Counted from the first letter of the stretch, positions 43,551 to 55,993 are shown. The stretch: DNA of 64,000 nucleotides from Nocardioides litoris (GCF_006346315.1 NZ_VDMR01000002.1:744001-808000); one strand, 5' to 3'. A program made the numbers and translations. Notes: generated by a model not told the origin, from the sequence alone.

Positions 43551-44371
43551 ATGCGCCTGCGCATCCTGATCGCCCCGTCCGGCTCCAAGGAGAGCCTGAG
43601 CGCACGTGAGGTCGCCGACTGCGTCGCCAGCGGCGTACGCCGGGCGGTGCCGGACGCCCTGATTCGCAAGGCCCCGCTGGCCGACGGCGGCGAGGGGTTC
43701 GCCGAGGCGCTGGTCGCCGCGGTGGGGGGCGAGCTGCACCCGGTCCGGGTGACCGGGCCGGTGGGGGAGCCGGTCGAGGCCCACTTCGGATGCTCGCGGG
43801 CGAGACCGTGCCGACGGCCATGCTGGAGATGGCGGCCGCGGCCGGTCTGCGGCACGTGCCGCCGGGTCGCCGCGACCCGCTGGAGACCACGACCCGCGGC
43901 GTGGGTGAGCTCGTCGCCGCGGCCCTCGACCGGGGCGCCCGGCGCATCCTGGTCGGCTGCGGCGACTCCGGCACCAGCGACGGCGGGGCCGGCATGGCCC
44001 AGGCCCTCGGGGCCCGGTTGCTCGACGCCGACGGCGACGAGATCGGTCCCGGGGGTCGCGAGCTGCTGCGCCTGGACCGGATCGAGCTCGACGGCCTCGA
44101 CCCCCGGCTGGCCGAGTGCACCCTCGACGTGGCCTGCAACTGGACCAACGTGCTCACCGGGCCCCACGTGCAGGGTCGCGCCCAGCAGGGCCGACAGCCC
44201 GGCGCCCAGGCCCCCGGACGCACCCGAGCCCGGGGCGGTGCGCACGTCGGCGCCGGTCACGACCTCGACCACGTCGGCGTGGTGCAGCAGGGCCTTCTCC
44301 AGCACCTCGACGGTCGCCTCCTCGGCGCCCTTCTGCGGGCCGTAGACCCGGGAGACGCCCAGCGTGGACGT
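43551..44371 (+). pseudogene. Glycerate kinase, broken by a frameshift and an internal inversion
   Basis: ATG 43551 begins MRLRILIAPSGSKESLSA, the start of a class II glycerate kinase. Near 43788 one base is missing and the frame moves to MLAGETVPTAMLEMAAAAG, which runs to WTNVLTG at 44161. From there the sequence is inverted: the continuation GVSRVYGPQKGA, VEVVTGADV and GASGGLGAGLSALLGA reads on the minus strand (about 44371 back to 44162). The hexamers ACCGGG (44156-44161) and CCCGGT (44372-44377) bound the inverted piece. The C-terminal ~100 residues are absent. Glycerate phosphorylation from this copy is lost. Confidence 0.85.
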
Positions 44372-44376
44372 CCCGG

Positions 44377-46562
<2,186 letters not shown>

Positions 46563-46566
<4 letters not shown>

Positions 46567-48845
46567 CACCGGGCACCGTCCACGGCCTCGAACCGGGCCG
46601 GCTCGGAGGCGTCGGCGAAGCGCTGCGGCCAGATGAGCCACCGGCGCCCGACGAGCGTGCCGGACTCCGTGGCCAGGGCCACGGTGACCCGGGCGTTGCC
46701 GCCCTGCCGGACGGCGTCGACGCAGACGACGTCGTCGCGGCCGTCACCGTCGGCGTCGACCACGGCCACCTCGGCCCGCAGCGCGCCCTCATCGGACAAC
46801 CGCAGGCTGCCCGCTGCTGGTCTGGTCTGGATCACGCCGTCCTCCAGGTCGTGGACGCCGAGGTCGAAGAAGCCGTCGGCGGGGTCTGCGGTGATGACCT
46901 CGGCGGCACCGTCACCGTCGACGTCGCCGGTGCGGAGCACGTAGTCCCTCGACCCGAGGTCGGTGGTGGCCTCGGCCAGGGCGTCGAAGCCGCCCGCGCC
47001 GTCGCCCCGGAGCACCCGGACGGTGGCGTCGAGGCGTCCGTCGGCGTTGCGCTCCGAGGTCGTCTCGACGACCACCAGGTCGGCCCGGCCGTCGCCGTCG
47101 ACGTCGCCGGCGCGGATGCGGTCGGTGGCGGGGGCGAGCCGTACGACGGCGCCGGACGTCGGGGCGCCGAGCCGCTCGCCGTCGAAGCGCCAGGTGCGGA
47201 CGGTCACCGGCTGCCGGCCGGCCGGGCCGGCCACCTGGATCGTGAGCAGGTCGTCGAGCCCGTCGCCGTCGACGTCGGCCAGGGCGTCGAACGTGCGCTC
47301 GGTCCTGGAGCCCCCGGGCAGCGTCGTCGCGACCCGACCACCGTCGGAGAGGGTGGCGGAGATCCGGACCGGACCGGTACGGCCCGGCTGGCGGAAGGTG
47401 AGCACGTCGGTCGCGTCGTCGCGGTCGAGGTGGCCGGCGAGCCGCCACACGTCGTCGCCCTCGCCGGCCGGGGCGAGCTCGCGGTCACCGCCGGGCTCGA
47501 ACGCCTCGCCGTTCGAGGTGAACGTGGCGCTGCGCACCGTCCCGGCCGCGTCGCGGGGGCTGTAGTCGACCATGAGGTCGCCGAGCCCGTCGCCGTCGAG
47601 GTCGCCGGTGGTCGGTCCCGCGGCGGCCGGCACGACCGCGGGGCCGCTGGTCCCGCCGGCCCCGCCGGGCCCGCCGGGCCCGCCGGGCCGGCCGGTGGCG
47701 GGAGAGGGTGACGGGCGGGCCGCACCGGTCGCCCCGTCGCCCGGGTCCGGGGCCGGCCCTGCCCCGGCGAGGGCGTAGCCCCCGGCGCCCACGGCCGCGA
47801 CCGTGACCACGACCGCTAGGCCGGTGAGGACGCGGCGCCGTCGGCCGACGGGCTGCGGGCCCGGCGCCGGCGGCGGTCCGTGGTGCGCGGGCGGCACCGG
47901 GCGCACGGGCGGCGGGGGCGGTGCGGGCGGGTCGGACAGCGGGACGGCGGTCAGCGGCCGGTCGGTGCCGAGCACCGTGGCGGCCGCGAGCAGCGCCCGG
48001 CGGAAGGCGCCGGCGTCGGGGTAGCGGTCCCCGGGCCGCTTGGCCATGCTGCGGCGCAGGACCTCGTTGACCGCCCGTGTCGCCGGGTCGTCGCCGGAGG
48101 CCTGCCGCACCGGGCTGTGCTGGTGGGCGACCGCGACCTGCACCTCGCTCCCGGTGTACGGCGGGCGGCCGGTGAGGCACGCCCAGAGCACGCAGCCGAG
48201 GGCGTAGACGTCGGAGGCGGGGGTGGCGGGCTCGCCGCGGCCGCACTCGGGCGCCAGGTAGCTCCAGGTGCCGGCCACGGCGCCTTGGTCGGTGAGCGCG
48301 TCAGCCTGGGCGTCGTCGGTGCGGGCGATGCCGAAGTCGCACAGGTATGCGTGGAGGTCGAGGTCGGGGTCGGCCGCGCCCCCGGCCCGCGTGGACCCGC
48401 GCAGCAGCACGTTGGTGGGCTTCACGTCCCGGTGCACCACGCCGCCCCGGTGGGCGTCGTCGAGCGCGTCGGCCACCTGCGCGCACAGCGGCAGGGCCAC
48501 CGACGGGGCCAGCCGCCCCCGACGGGCCAGCAGCCCGCTGAGGTCACCCCCGGCGACGTACTGGGTGGCGATGTAGGCCGCGCCCTCGTGATCGCCGTAG
48601 GCGTAGATGGCGGTGACGTGGGGCGAGTCGAGCCGGGCCAGGACGGCGGCCTCGCGCTCGAAGCGCCGCTGGAAGTCGCGGTGGCCACCCAGCGCTGCCG
48701 CGATCACCTTGAGGGCCACCGTGCGGCCGAGGGCGGTGTCGGTGGCCCGGTAGACCACGCCCATCCCGCCGCGCCCGACCAGCTCGTCGAGCCGGTACCG
48801 ACCGACGGTGTCGCCGGGAGCGGGGAGGGATGCCACGGGGTGCAT
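46563..48845 (-). CDS. Receptor-like Ser/Thr protein kinase with FG-GAP/VCBS repeats, copy A
   Basis: This 760-residue paralogue of copy B has kinase residues all present: glycine loop VGRGGMGVVY, Lys46 in VALKVI, HRDVKPTNVLL (Asp140), DFGIA (Asp170), and a Thr-rich activation loop. A Pro-rich region and a membrane helix (VLTGLAVVVTVAAVGAGGYALA) precede a Gly/Pro linker and an outer domain with FG-GAP/VCBS calcium loops (GDLDGDGLGDLMV, ADVDGDGLDDLL, GDVDGDGRADLVV, GDVDGDGAAEVI, VDADGDGRDDVV). It is of the PknB/PknD style in layout, but the beta-propeller sensor is unlike PASTA. ATG 48845 is chosen; ATG 48869 is possible. It overlaps copy B by 4 nt. Confidence 0.92.
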
Positions 48846-49376
48846 CTTCCCAGGGCGGCGCGCGCCCATGCAGGGGCGTCCTCGGTGCTGCGCACGTTCG
48901 GCTCCCGTGCCGACGACCGCCCGGCCTGCTCCAGGGGAGGTCGTCCCCGGACCCCACACGGGCTGTACGCGTGCGGTCGAACCCGGCCGGCTGGCGGTCG
49001 CGATTGCGACGCTCGATGGCGCGGAGCACGTCGCCGTCGACGCGGGCGTGGAGCGCACGATCCAGTCGATCTCGAGGCCCCTCACCGATGCGTTGGTGAT
49101 CGCCGACCGGGGGTCGTACGCCGTGCTAGAGCACAGCATCGAGGGGCTCGTCGACCGCGTGCTGCTCGCCCTGCTCGAGGCCCGATCGTCGGAGGGGTTC
49201 TCACCACGTCGGCCATGCGCCGGAGCGAGCGCGGGGCAGTCGCGGCGCCGCCGTGACGCCGGTACGGGCCGAGTCCACCAGCGCCGCGACGGCGGCGCTG
49301 CTCCTGGTCGCGGGAGCGGTCGGCGACGGTGCTGCTGACCTGCAGCTGCCGGTAGGCCGGGCGTAGCGTGGCGGTC
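48846..49376. other. Upstream region of the kinase pair; possible gene fragment
   Basis: The 530 bases hold the kinase promoter and the DUF309 promoter. A plus-strand frame at about 48990-49206 (AVAIATLDGAEHVAVDAG, TIQSISRPLTDALVIADRG, LVDRVLLALLEARS) looks protein-like but has no clear start or family, so it may be a decayed gene. Confidence 0.4.
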
Positions 49377-49811
49377 GTGACGAGCGCCCGACCCGACCGC
49401 GACCGCGACGCTGCGGGTCGTGCCGAGCAGGCGCGGCCGCGCGACGCCCTCGGTCGGCCGCTGCCCTACGGCTCGCCGGGGGTGCCACCGATCGACGAGT
49501 CGCCGCGCCCGCCGGCCGCCACCCTGACCTACGCCCGCGAGCTCCTCGACCAGGGACGGCCGTTCGCGGCCCACGAGGCGCTGGAGGTGCAGTGGAAGAG
49601 CTGTCCACCCGAGGAGCGGGAGCTCTGGCAGGGCCTGGCCCAGCTGTGCGTGGCCCTGACGCACCTCGAGCGGGGCAACGCCGTCGGTGCCGAACGGCTC
49701 GCGGACCGCGCCGCGGACCACCTCGCGTCGTACGCGGCCAGCGGTGGGCCGACGCACGGCGTCGACCTGGCCGACGTCACGCGGTGCGTGCAGGAGCGCG
49801 TCCGCGGGTGA
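49377..49811 (+). CDS. DUF309 domain protein, copy 2
   Basis: This 144-residue paralogue of 39932 keeps almost the whole sequence: RDALGRPLPYGSPGVPPID, YARELLDQGRPFAAHEALEV, ELWQGLAQLCVALTHLERGNAVGA. The start is GTG 49377 (GTG 49368 is in frame). The two copies are about 9.4 kb apart in the same direction with unrelated genes between them, so this is an older duplication. Function unknown. Confidence 0.88.
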   Translation: MTSARPDRDRDAAGRAEQARPRDALGRPLPYGSPGVPPIDESPRPPAATLTYARELLDQGRPFAAHEALEVQWKSCPPEERELWQGLAQLCVALTHLERGNAVGAERLADRAADHLASYAASGGPTHGVDLADVTRCVQERVRG

Positions 49812-49817
49812 GGGCGC

Positions 49818-50387
49818 TCAGCGGCCGGTGAGCCACAGGCCGCCGGTCTCGTCGACCTCGAAGGCCCCCGCCGCGAGCTGCTCGGCGAGGCCGGAGAACC
49901 ACGCGCCGTACGACGCGGCCACCGGCGCCGGCGTCGGTCCGTCGACGGGGAGCCAGATGACCTGCCCCACGGTGCCGGTGGGCAAGGGGTCGAGGTCGAC
50001 GGCGTACCCCGTGCCCTCTGACTCGGTGACCGGTAGCCAGCCGCGCAGGTTGGGGACGGTCCGCACCTGGTCGGGGGTCATCCAGGCGTAGTCGTCGGAG
50101 TCGGGATCGCTCCCGAACGCCGCGTCGAGCAGCCGGTGCCGCTCGGCCATGCCGTCGACGCCGAGCAGGGTGTGGTGGTCGAAGACGTCGAGGAGGCGGG
50201 TCGGGTTGTCCTGGCCGTCGTGGACGGCCAGGCTGGCGAGCAGGTCGGCCGGCAGGTCGTGCCCGACCTGCTCGGCCAGCCGCTCCAGGTCGCCGGCCGC
50301 CGCGGGCGGGCGCAACGTCGCCGCGACCGCGGGCAGGTGGGCGCGCAGCACCCGCTCGATCGCCTCCCACGCCTCGCCCACGTCCAC
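49818..50387 (-). CDS. SMI1/KNR4-family protein
   Basis: This 189-residue protein fits SMI1/KNR4: EAWEAIERVLRAHLPAVAATLRPPA, DLERLAEQVGHDLPADLLASLAVHDGQD, and a later GYAVDLDPLPTGTVGQVIWL. Members act as immunity proteins against contact-dependent toxins or as general regulators. No toxin gene is next to it. The start is GTG 50387. It converges with DUF309. Confidence 0.85.
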   Translation of the reverse strand: MDVGEAWEAIERVLRAHLPAVAATLRPPAAAGDLERLAEQVGHDLPADLLASLAVHDGQDNPTRLLDVFDHHTLLGVDGMAERHRLLDAAFGSDPDSDDYAWMTPDQVRTVPNLRGWLPVTESEGTGYAVDLDPLPTGTVGQVIWLPVDGPTPAPVAASYGAWFSGLAEQLAAGAFEVDETGGLWLTGR

Positions 50388-50452
50388 GGGTCAGTCCTAG
50401 CAGTCCCCGCCGTGGGGCGGGAACATCCGCCCGCGCCCGGTCGGACGGGCGC

Positions 50453-51259
50453 TCAGGCGCCCGCGCCGCCGTCGACAGGGACGACCGCACCGGTGACGGC
50501 CGAGGCGCGGTCGCTGAGCAGGAACGCCGCCACCTGGGCGACCTCGTCGGGCTCGGCCAGGCGACCCATCGGCGAGCCCGCCGCCGCGGCGTCCAGGACG
50601 CCGGGACTCGCGGCGTCCCACGCGGCCATCATCTCGGTCGCGGTCGCGCCGGGGGTGATGCCGTTGACCCGGATGCCCTCCCGGGCCCAGGTCACCGCGG
50701 CGGACTCGGTGATGCTGTCCAGGGCGCGCTTCATGGCGCCGTACGCCGGGAGGGTGGGGTTGGCCCGCCGGGCACCGATGCTGGAGGTGTTGACGATCGC
50801 CCCGCCGCCGTGGGCGCGCATCACGGCGGCCTCGGCGGTCATCGCGGTCCAGTGGGCGCGGAAGTTGACCGCGAACTGGGCCTCGAGGTCGGCGTCGCTC
50901 GTCTGGTCGAGCGGCCCGGGCGGCTGGACGATGCCGGCGTTGTTGAACGCCCCGTCGAGCCGGCCGTGCACCGAGCCGGCCTCCTCGACCGCAGCGCGGA
51001 CGGCCGCGGTGTCGGCCAGGTCGACCGGGACGGCGTGCGCGGTGCCGCCGTGGGCCCGGAGCTCCTCGACGAGCCGGTCGAGCGCGTCGACGCTCCGGGC
51101 GGCGAGGACGACGCGAGCGCCCTCGGCCACGAAGAGCCGGGCGGCTGCCGCGCCGATGCCGCGGCTCGCGCCGGTCACGAGCACGACCTTGTCGTCGAGG
51201 AGGCCGGCGGGCTGGTGGGTGGGCTGGTGGGTGGGCTGGGTGTCGTGGGTGGTGGTCAT
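50453..51259 (-). CDS. SDR-family oxidoreductase
   Basis: This 268-residue classical SDR has VTGASRGIG, FNNAGI, catalytic Ser in VNTSSIGAR and YGAMK, ending PVDGGAG. The N-terminal MTTTHDTQPTHQPTHQPAG has a small Thr-His-Gln-Pro repeat. ATG 51259 is used. It is divergent from an MmyB-type regulator with an 8-bp inverted repeat in the gap. The substrate is unknown, though SDRs controlled this way often handle aldehydes or ketones. Confidence 0.9.
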   Translation of the reverse strand: MTTTHDTQPTHQPTHQPAGLLDDKVVLVTGASRGIGAAAARLFVAEGARVVLAARSVDALDRLVEELRAHGGTAHAVPVDLADTAAVRAAVEEAGSVHGRLDGAFNNAGIVQPPGPLDQTSDADLEAQFAVNFRAHWTAMTAEAAVMRAHGGGAIVNTSSIGARRANPTLPAYGAMKRALDSITESAAVTWAREGIRVNGITPGATATEMMAAWDAASPGVLDAAAAGSPMGRLAEPDEVAQVAAFLLSDRASAVTGAVVPVDGGAGA

Positions 51260-51289
51260 GTCCTCCACGCTGCGGCGGTGGCGCCGGCC

Positions 51290-51316
51290 GAGCCAGGCAC
51301 AGCTCGTACCTGGCTC
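51290..51316. promoter_or_regulatory. Probable operator between SDR and MmyB-type regulator
   Basis: GAGCCAGG (51290-51297) and CCTGGCTC (51309-51316) are a perfect inverted repeat with an 11-nt spacer. It lies 31 bp from the SDR start and 38 bp before the regulator start, consistent with control of both. Confidence 0.6.
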
Positions 51317-51353
51317 CGACCTGCCCCCGGAACGAAGGCGGGGGGAGGATGGC

Positions 51354-52196
51354 GTGGTGGACAAGCAGGAGCTGGGCGCGTTCCTGCGCTCGCGCCGTGA
51401 GCGGCTCGCGCCCGAGGACGTCGGCCTGCCGTCCGGCCCGCGGCGTCGTACGTCCGGGCTGCGGCGGGAGGAGGTCGCGGTGCTGGCGCACGTCTCGACG
51501 GAGTACTACACGCGGCTGGAGCAGGCGCGGGCCTCGCGTCCCTCGGCGGAGGTGTGCGCGGCGCTCGCGGGCGCGCTGCGGCTCGACGAGGGCGAGGCCG
51601 GGCACCTGTTCGTGCTGGCCGGCACGGCCGACGAGCGTCGGCGGCTGCACCGGCGTGACGTCCGGCCCAGCATCGCGGCGCTGGTGCACCGCCTGCCCGA
51701 CACGGCGGCGTTCGTGCTGTCTGCGGCGTACGAGGTCCTGGTCTGGAACGACCTCGCGGGGCTGCTGATGGAGGACTTCGCGACGCTCGCCCCGGAGCAG
51801 CGCAACCTCGCCCGGCGCGCCTTCCTCGCCCCGCCCTGCCGGACCAGTCTCTACGGCATCACCGAGGAAGCCGCCTTCCGGATCGCCGTGACGGCCCAGC
51901 TGCGGGCCACCCGGGCCCGCTACCCCGACGACCCCGACGTCGCGGGTCTGGTCGACGACCTGCGTGCCGGCAGCCCGGACTTCGCCCGGCTGTGGGAGCG
52001 CCACGACGTCGCCCCTCCGCCGATGCTGACCAAGACCTTCGACCACCCCGCCGTCGGACGGCTCACGCTCGACTGCGACAGCGTCGTGCTCCCCGAGCGC
52101 GACCAGCACCTCGTGCTCTACACCGCTCCCGCCGGTTCGGCTGCGGCCGACGGCCTCGCCCTCCTCGGTCTGCTCGGGTCGACCACGTCCGGCTGA
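51354..52196 (+). CDS. XRE-family regulator with MmyB-like ligand domain
   Basis: This 280-residue protein begins with an XRE helix-turn-helix: LGAFLRSRRERLAPEDVGLP, TSGLRREEVAVLAHVSTEYYTRLEQ. From about residue 105 it has the MmyB-type PAS-like domain (AAYEVLVWNDLAGLLM, LARRAFLAPPCR), ending DQHLVLYTAPAG. Members in actinobacteria usually control a divergent oxidoreductase, and here the SDR fits. GTG 51354 has AGGAT upstream; GTG 51357 is an alternative. Confidence 0.9.
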   Translation: MVDKQELGAFLRSRRERLAPEDVGLPSGPRRRTSGLRREEVAVLAHVSTEYYTRLEQARASRPSAEVCAALAGALRLDEGEAGHLFVLAGTADERRRLHRRDVRPSIAALVHRLPDTAAFVLSAAYEVLVWNDLAGLLMEDFATLAPEQRNLARRAFLAPPCRTSLYGITEEAAFRIAVTAQLRATRARYPDDPDVAGLVDDLRAGSPDFARLWERHDVAPPPMLTKTFDHPAVGRLTLDCDSVVLPERDQHLVLYTAPAGSAAADGLALLGLLGSTTSG

Positions 52197-52390
52197 CGGG
52201 ACGAGGCGGTGGCGCTTGTCGCGCAGGAGTGTCCCGGCCACCCCTCGACACTGGCCCGGGGTGGGTCGGGGCGGTCGCTCACCGCTGGGCCGGCATCGCG
52301 ACGATGGGTGACCTGGGCCACAGCAGGCGTAGGGTGTCCGCATCATCGAGCTTCGGTGCGAACGCCCAACAGCTTGATGGAAGGCAGACC

Positions 52391-52615
52391 ATGTCCTTGG
52401 TCGACATCCTCCGCGCCGACGACGCCGTCACGGCGTTCCGGCGCGGGCCGCAAGGCCGCCGCACGCTGGTGGACCCGGCGGCCCCGGGGTGGCTCCACCC
52501 CGCGCCTCCCGCCTTCGGGCGCTCCGAGCCGACCGCGGGGAGCAGGACCGGCTCCGAGCAGCCGGAGACCCGCGTCGACCTCCCGGGCCGCGCCGACACC
52601 GGCGCCACCTCATGA
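52391..52615 (+). CDS. Small hypothetical protein coupled to DUF5994
   Basis: This is a 74-residue protein (ATG 52391) with a short N-terminal helix SLVDILRADDAVTAFRRG and a disordered, basic and Pro-rich remainder. It has an ATGA overlap with the DUF5994 gene. Not recognised; the coupling supports it being real. Confidence 0.6.
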   Translation: MSLVDILRADDAVTAFRRGPQGRRTLVDPAAPGWLHPAPPAFGRSEPTAGSRTGSEQPETRVDLPGRADTGATS

Positions 52616-52980
52616 CCGCCCAGGACATCCGGCTCACGATCGAGGACCAGCCGGCAGCGGCGGGTCCCGACGGCACGTGGTGGCCCGGTTCGCGGCTCCT
52701 GGCCGTCGAGCTCCCCCGGCTGGTCGACGGCTTCCCCGTCGAGGTCGGCCGGGTCACGCGGCTGCTCTACTCGCGCCCGGACTGGGACGACGCGGTCGAC
52801 CAGGAGGGGCACGGCGTGCGCAAGGTCGTGACGAGCCGGGGCGCCTGCAAGGTCGGCTCGTTCCCCCGGGACGACACCCGTCTGGTGATCGCCACGCTGT
52901 CGACCGGCGAGCGGCTGCGCCTCGCCGTCGTGCACGAGGGGACCGAGCGCTCGGTCGAGGCGCCCGATGGCCCGGCCTGA
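52612..52980 (+). CDS. DUF5994 family protein
   Basis: This 122-residue actinobacterial protein has the DUF5994 signature: IRLTIEDQPAAAGPDGTWWPGSRLLAVELPRL (here split by the helix), a WW-proline pair, and GSFPRDDTRLVIATLSTGERL. The fold looks like a small beta barrel. Role unknown; genes often occur near sporulation or stress loci in Streptomyces. It is the second gene of a two-gene unit. Confidence 0.8.
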   Translation: MTAQDIRLTIEDQPAAAGPDGTWWPGSRLLAVELPRLVDGFPVEVGRVTRLLYSRPDWDDAVDQEGHGVRKVVTSRGACKVGSFPRDDTRLVIATLSTGERLRLAVVHEGTERSVEAPDGPA

Positions 52981-53124
52981 CGGGCCGGTCGACGCCACCC
53001 CTGGGCCTCCGGCCGACCTGACCAGTCGTGGGCACGAGGTGGTCGAGCCGCCCACCCACGGTCACAGCGACGGCCACAGCGACGCCGGGATCGCCGCGCG
53101 GTCGGGCTCGAGCCACGCCCGCAG

Positions 53125-53271
53125 ATGACCGATCACGGGGTGGACCTGCTCCTCGTGGAGGGTCTGTTCTCGGCCGGCTGCAGCTGCGGCTGGGAGGGCA
53201 CCGGCGCCTACCCGACCCGCGTGGCGGCCAGCGCCGAGCACGACGCCCACCTCGCCGCGATCGCGACCTGA
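53125..53271 (+). CDS. Small cysteine-containing protein
   Basis: This 48-residue protein (ATG 53125) reads MTDHGVDLLLVEGLFSAGCS then CGWEGTGAYPT and EHDAHLAAIAT. The pair CSCGWxG followed by a His-rich helix (AEHDAHL) is a small pattern seen repeatedly in actinobacterial proteins and could hold a zinc. It is too short to assign. Confidence 0.55.
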   Translation: MTDHGVDLLLVEGLFSAGCSCGWEGTGAYPTRVAASAEHDAHLAAIAT

Positions 53272-53578
53272 GCGGTCGCCCGACCTGCAGCTGCAGGCGG
53301 CCTCGCGGGACCGCCGGCGACGGGGTGAACCTGTCGGGGTGACCCGGGTCCTCCCCGGGCGCCCGCATGATGGGCTCATCTTCGAGTGACTCACCACGAC
53401 CCGGGTGGTGCCTCCACTCCGCGTTGTTGGGGTGATCGAAGTCAACCGACAGCCCGGCCGGGGACCGACCGGGCTGTCGGACCACGTCTGCGTCCCCGGT
53501 GGCGACCCGCCCCGACCGCCGCCCGCGCTGACGGTGCAGCGCGCGTCGCCGGTCGGGGCCTGGTCGCGCTCCCGAGCC
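53272..53578. other. Intergenic region with terminator
   Basis: No gene is seen. The region lies between a plus- and a minus-strand gene and holds a strong hairpin at 53446-53480. Confidence 0.6.
53446..53480. terminator. Strong bidirectional hairpin terminator
   Basis: CCGACAGCCCGG (53446-53457) and CCGGGCTGTCGG (53469-53480) pair perfectly over 12 bp with an 11-nt loop, between converging genes. Confidence 0.7.
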
Positions 53579-54481
53579 CTAGGGCGTGGGCATGCCCCCG
53601 TCGACGTGCAGGGTCTCGCCCACGACGTACGACGACTCACCGCTGGCCAGGAAGACGTACGCCGGCGCGAGCTCGGCCGGCTGCCCCCACCGCCCGAGGT
53701 AGGTCTGCTCACCCGCGCTCGGCAGCGCCGACGGCGGCTGGCCGCCCGCGGGCTGCAGGGGCGTCCAGATCGGGCCCGGCGCCACGGCGTTGACCCGGAT
53801 GCCCTTCGGCGCCAGCTGTGCGGCCAGCCCCTTGGCCAGGTTGTTCACCGTGGCCTTGGTCGCGGCGTAGTGCACCAGGTGCGGAGACGGCGCGTAGGCC
53901 TGGATCGAGGTCGTGTTGATGATCGTCGAGCCCGGGGGCAGGTGGGGCACCGCGGCCTTGGTCACCCAGAACGTCGCGTAGGCGTTGGTCTTGAAGGTCT
54001 GGTCGAACTCCTCGTCGCTGATGTCGACGACGTCCTCGACGTGCTGCTGCTTGCCGGCGTTGTTGACCACGATGTCGAGCCCACCGAGTCCCTCGACCGC
54101 CCGTGCGACGGCCTCGCGTGCGAACTCCGCGTCGGTGAGGTCGCCCGGGAGCGCGACCCCGGTCCGGCCGGCCTCGCGGACCAGACCGAGCACGCGGGCG
54201 GCGTCCTCCTCCTCCTCCTCGGGCAGGTAGACGATGGCGACGTCGGCGCCCTCACGGGCGAACGCGATCGCCACCGCCGCGCCGATCCCCGAGTCACCCC
54301 CGGTGACCAGGGCCTTGCGGCCCTCGAGCCGGCCGGACCCCCGGTAGGTCTCCTCCCCGTGGTCGGCGGGCACGTTCTGCGCCATCTCCCGGTCGGTCCC
54401 GGGCCCGTCGAGGTACTGCTCGTCCGGCACCTTGTCGGCGTACATCGACGTCGGGTCCTGCATCACGTACTGGTCGGCCAT
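53579..54481 (-). CDS. SDR-family oxidoreductase, general-stress (GSP39/YhdF-like) type
   Basis: This 300-residue SDR carries the extra ~55-residue N-terminal segment of the general stress group (MADQYVMQDPTSMY, then PGTDREMAQNVPADHGEETY). Core motifs are VTGGDSGIG, VNNAGKQQHV, TTSIQAYAPSP and YAATK, ending HVDGG. Members probably reduce reactive carbonyls. ATG 54481 is chosen over the longer in-frame start 54508. It is followed on the same strand upstream by the TetR gene, 138 nt away. Confidence 0.92.
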   Translation of the reverse strand: MADQYVMQDPTSMYADKVPDEQYLDGPGTDREMAQNVPADHGEETYRGSGRLEGRKALVTGGDSGIGAAVAIAFAREGADVAIVYLPEEEEEDAARVLGLVREAGRTGVALPGDLTDAEFAREAVARAVEGLGGLDIVVNNAGKQQHVEDVVDISDEEFDQTFKTNAYATFWVTKAAVPHLPPGSTIINTTSIQAYAPSPHLVHYAATKATVNNLAKGLAAQLAPKGIRVNAVAPGPIWTPLQPAGGQPPSALPSAGEQTYLGRWGQPAELAPAYVFLASGESSYVVGETLHVDGGMPTP

Positions 54482-54619
54482 GGTCGCTCCTCGAGCTCTG
54501 TGCGGCACCCGCTCAGGCGGGTGCGGTCTCTGGACGTCCCACCCTCGTCCGGCTCGCGCGAGCGGCGGACCACCCGACGCGGGGGAGGGGACCGGCCCTC
54601 CGGGCCCTCGCCGGGCCGC

Positions 54620-55198
<579 letters not shown>

Positions 55199-55211
55199 GG
55201 CTCCGACCATA

Positions 55212-55231
55212 CCGTAGTGGTCGATACAGAA
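55212..55231. promoter_or_regulatory. TetR operator, copy 1
   Basis: CCGTAGTGGTCGATACAGAA: an imperfect palindrome GTAG-TGGTCG-ATAC. It is one of two direct copies 43 bp apart in the TetR/SDR divergent gap. Confidence 0.65.
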
Positions 55232-55254
55232 CGTGCTACGGTCGTCCGCAACAT

Positions 55255-55274
55255 CCGTAGTGATCGCTACAGAA
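55255..55274. promoter_or_regulatory. TetR operator, copy 2
   Basis: CCGTAGTGATCGCTACAGAA: near-perfect palindrome GTAGTGATCGCTAC. It is 43 bp (about four turns) from copy 1 and 12 bp before the SDR start. Confidence 0.7.
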
Positions 55275-55285
55275 AGAGGCACACC

Positions 55286-55993
55286 ATGCACATCGAGGGC
55301 GCCACGGCGCTGGTCACCGGGGCCAACCGGGGCATCGGGGCGGACTTCGTCCAGCGCCTGCTCGCCCGCGGGGCGCTGCGGGTGTACGCCGCCTCGCGCG
55401 GCGGGGACGTCGCCGGGGGCGACGGCGTCGTCCCGGTCCGGCTCGACGTGACCGACCCGAGCCAGGTCGCCGCCGCCGCGGAGCTGGCGAGCGACGTCGA
55501 CCTGGTCGTCAACAACGCCGGCATCTCCACCGGCACCCGTCTCGTCACGGGTGACCTCGACCAGGTGCGGCGGGAGATGGAGACCAACTTCTTCGGGCCG
55601 CTGCACGTGGTCCGGGCCTTCGCCCCGGTCCTCGCGGCCCGCGGCGGCGGTGCGGTGGTCGACGTGGTCTCGGCGCTGTCGTGGTTCACCGCCCCCGGCG
55701 CCGGCGCGTACGCCGCCTCGAAGGCCGCGGCCTGGAGCCTGACCGACAGCGTGCGGCAGGAGCTCGCCGAGCAGGGCACCCTCGTCGTCGGCGTGCACAT
55801 GGGCCTGGTCGACACCGACATGGCCGCCGGCATGGACGCCCCCAAGCTCCGCCCCGCCGAGCTCACCGACGCAGCCCTCGACGCGGTCGAGTCCGGGACC
55901 CTGGAGGTGCTGGCCGACGACTGGACGCGGGCGGTCAAGGCCGGCCTGTCGCTCGACCCCGCCGAGCGCTACCGGCGGCTCTTCGGCGGCTGA
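55286..55993 (+). CDS. SDR-family oxidoreductase
   Basis: This 235-residue SDR has VTGANRGIGADFV, VNNAGIST, DVVSALSWF and YAASK, with a short C-terminus and no long insert. It is of the type commonly repressed by its divergent TetR. AGAAAGAGG precedes ATG 55286. It converges with the beta-lactamase-like gene across a strong terminator. Substrate unknown, probably a carbonyl compound. Confidence 0.9.
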   Translation: MHIEGATALVTGANRGIGADFVQRLLARGALRVYAASRGGDVAGGDGVVPVRLDVTDPSQVAAAAELASDVDLVVNNAGISTGTRLVTGDLDQVRREMETNFFGPLHVVRAFAPVLAARGGGAVVDVVSALSWFTAPGAGAYAASKAAAWSLTDSVRQELAEQGTLVVGVHMGLVDTDMAAGMDAPKLRPAELTDAALDAVESGTLEVLADDWTRAVKAGLSLDPAERYRRLFGG

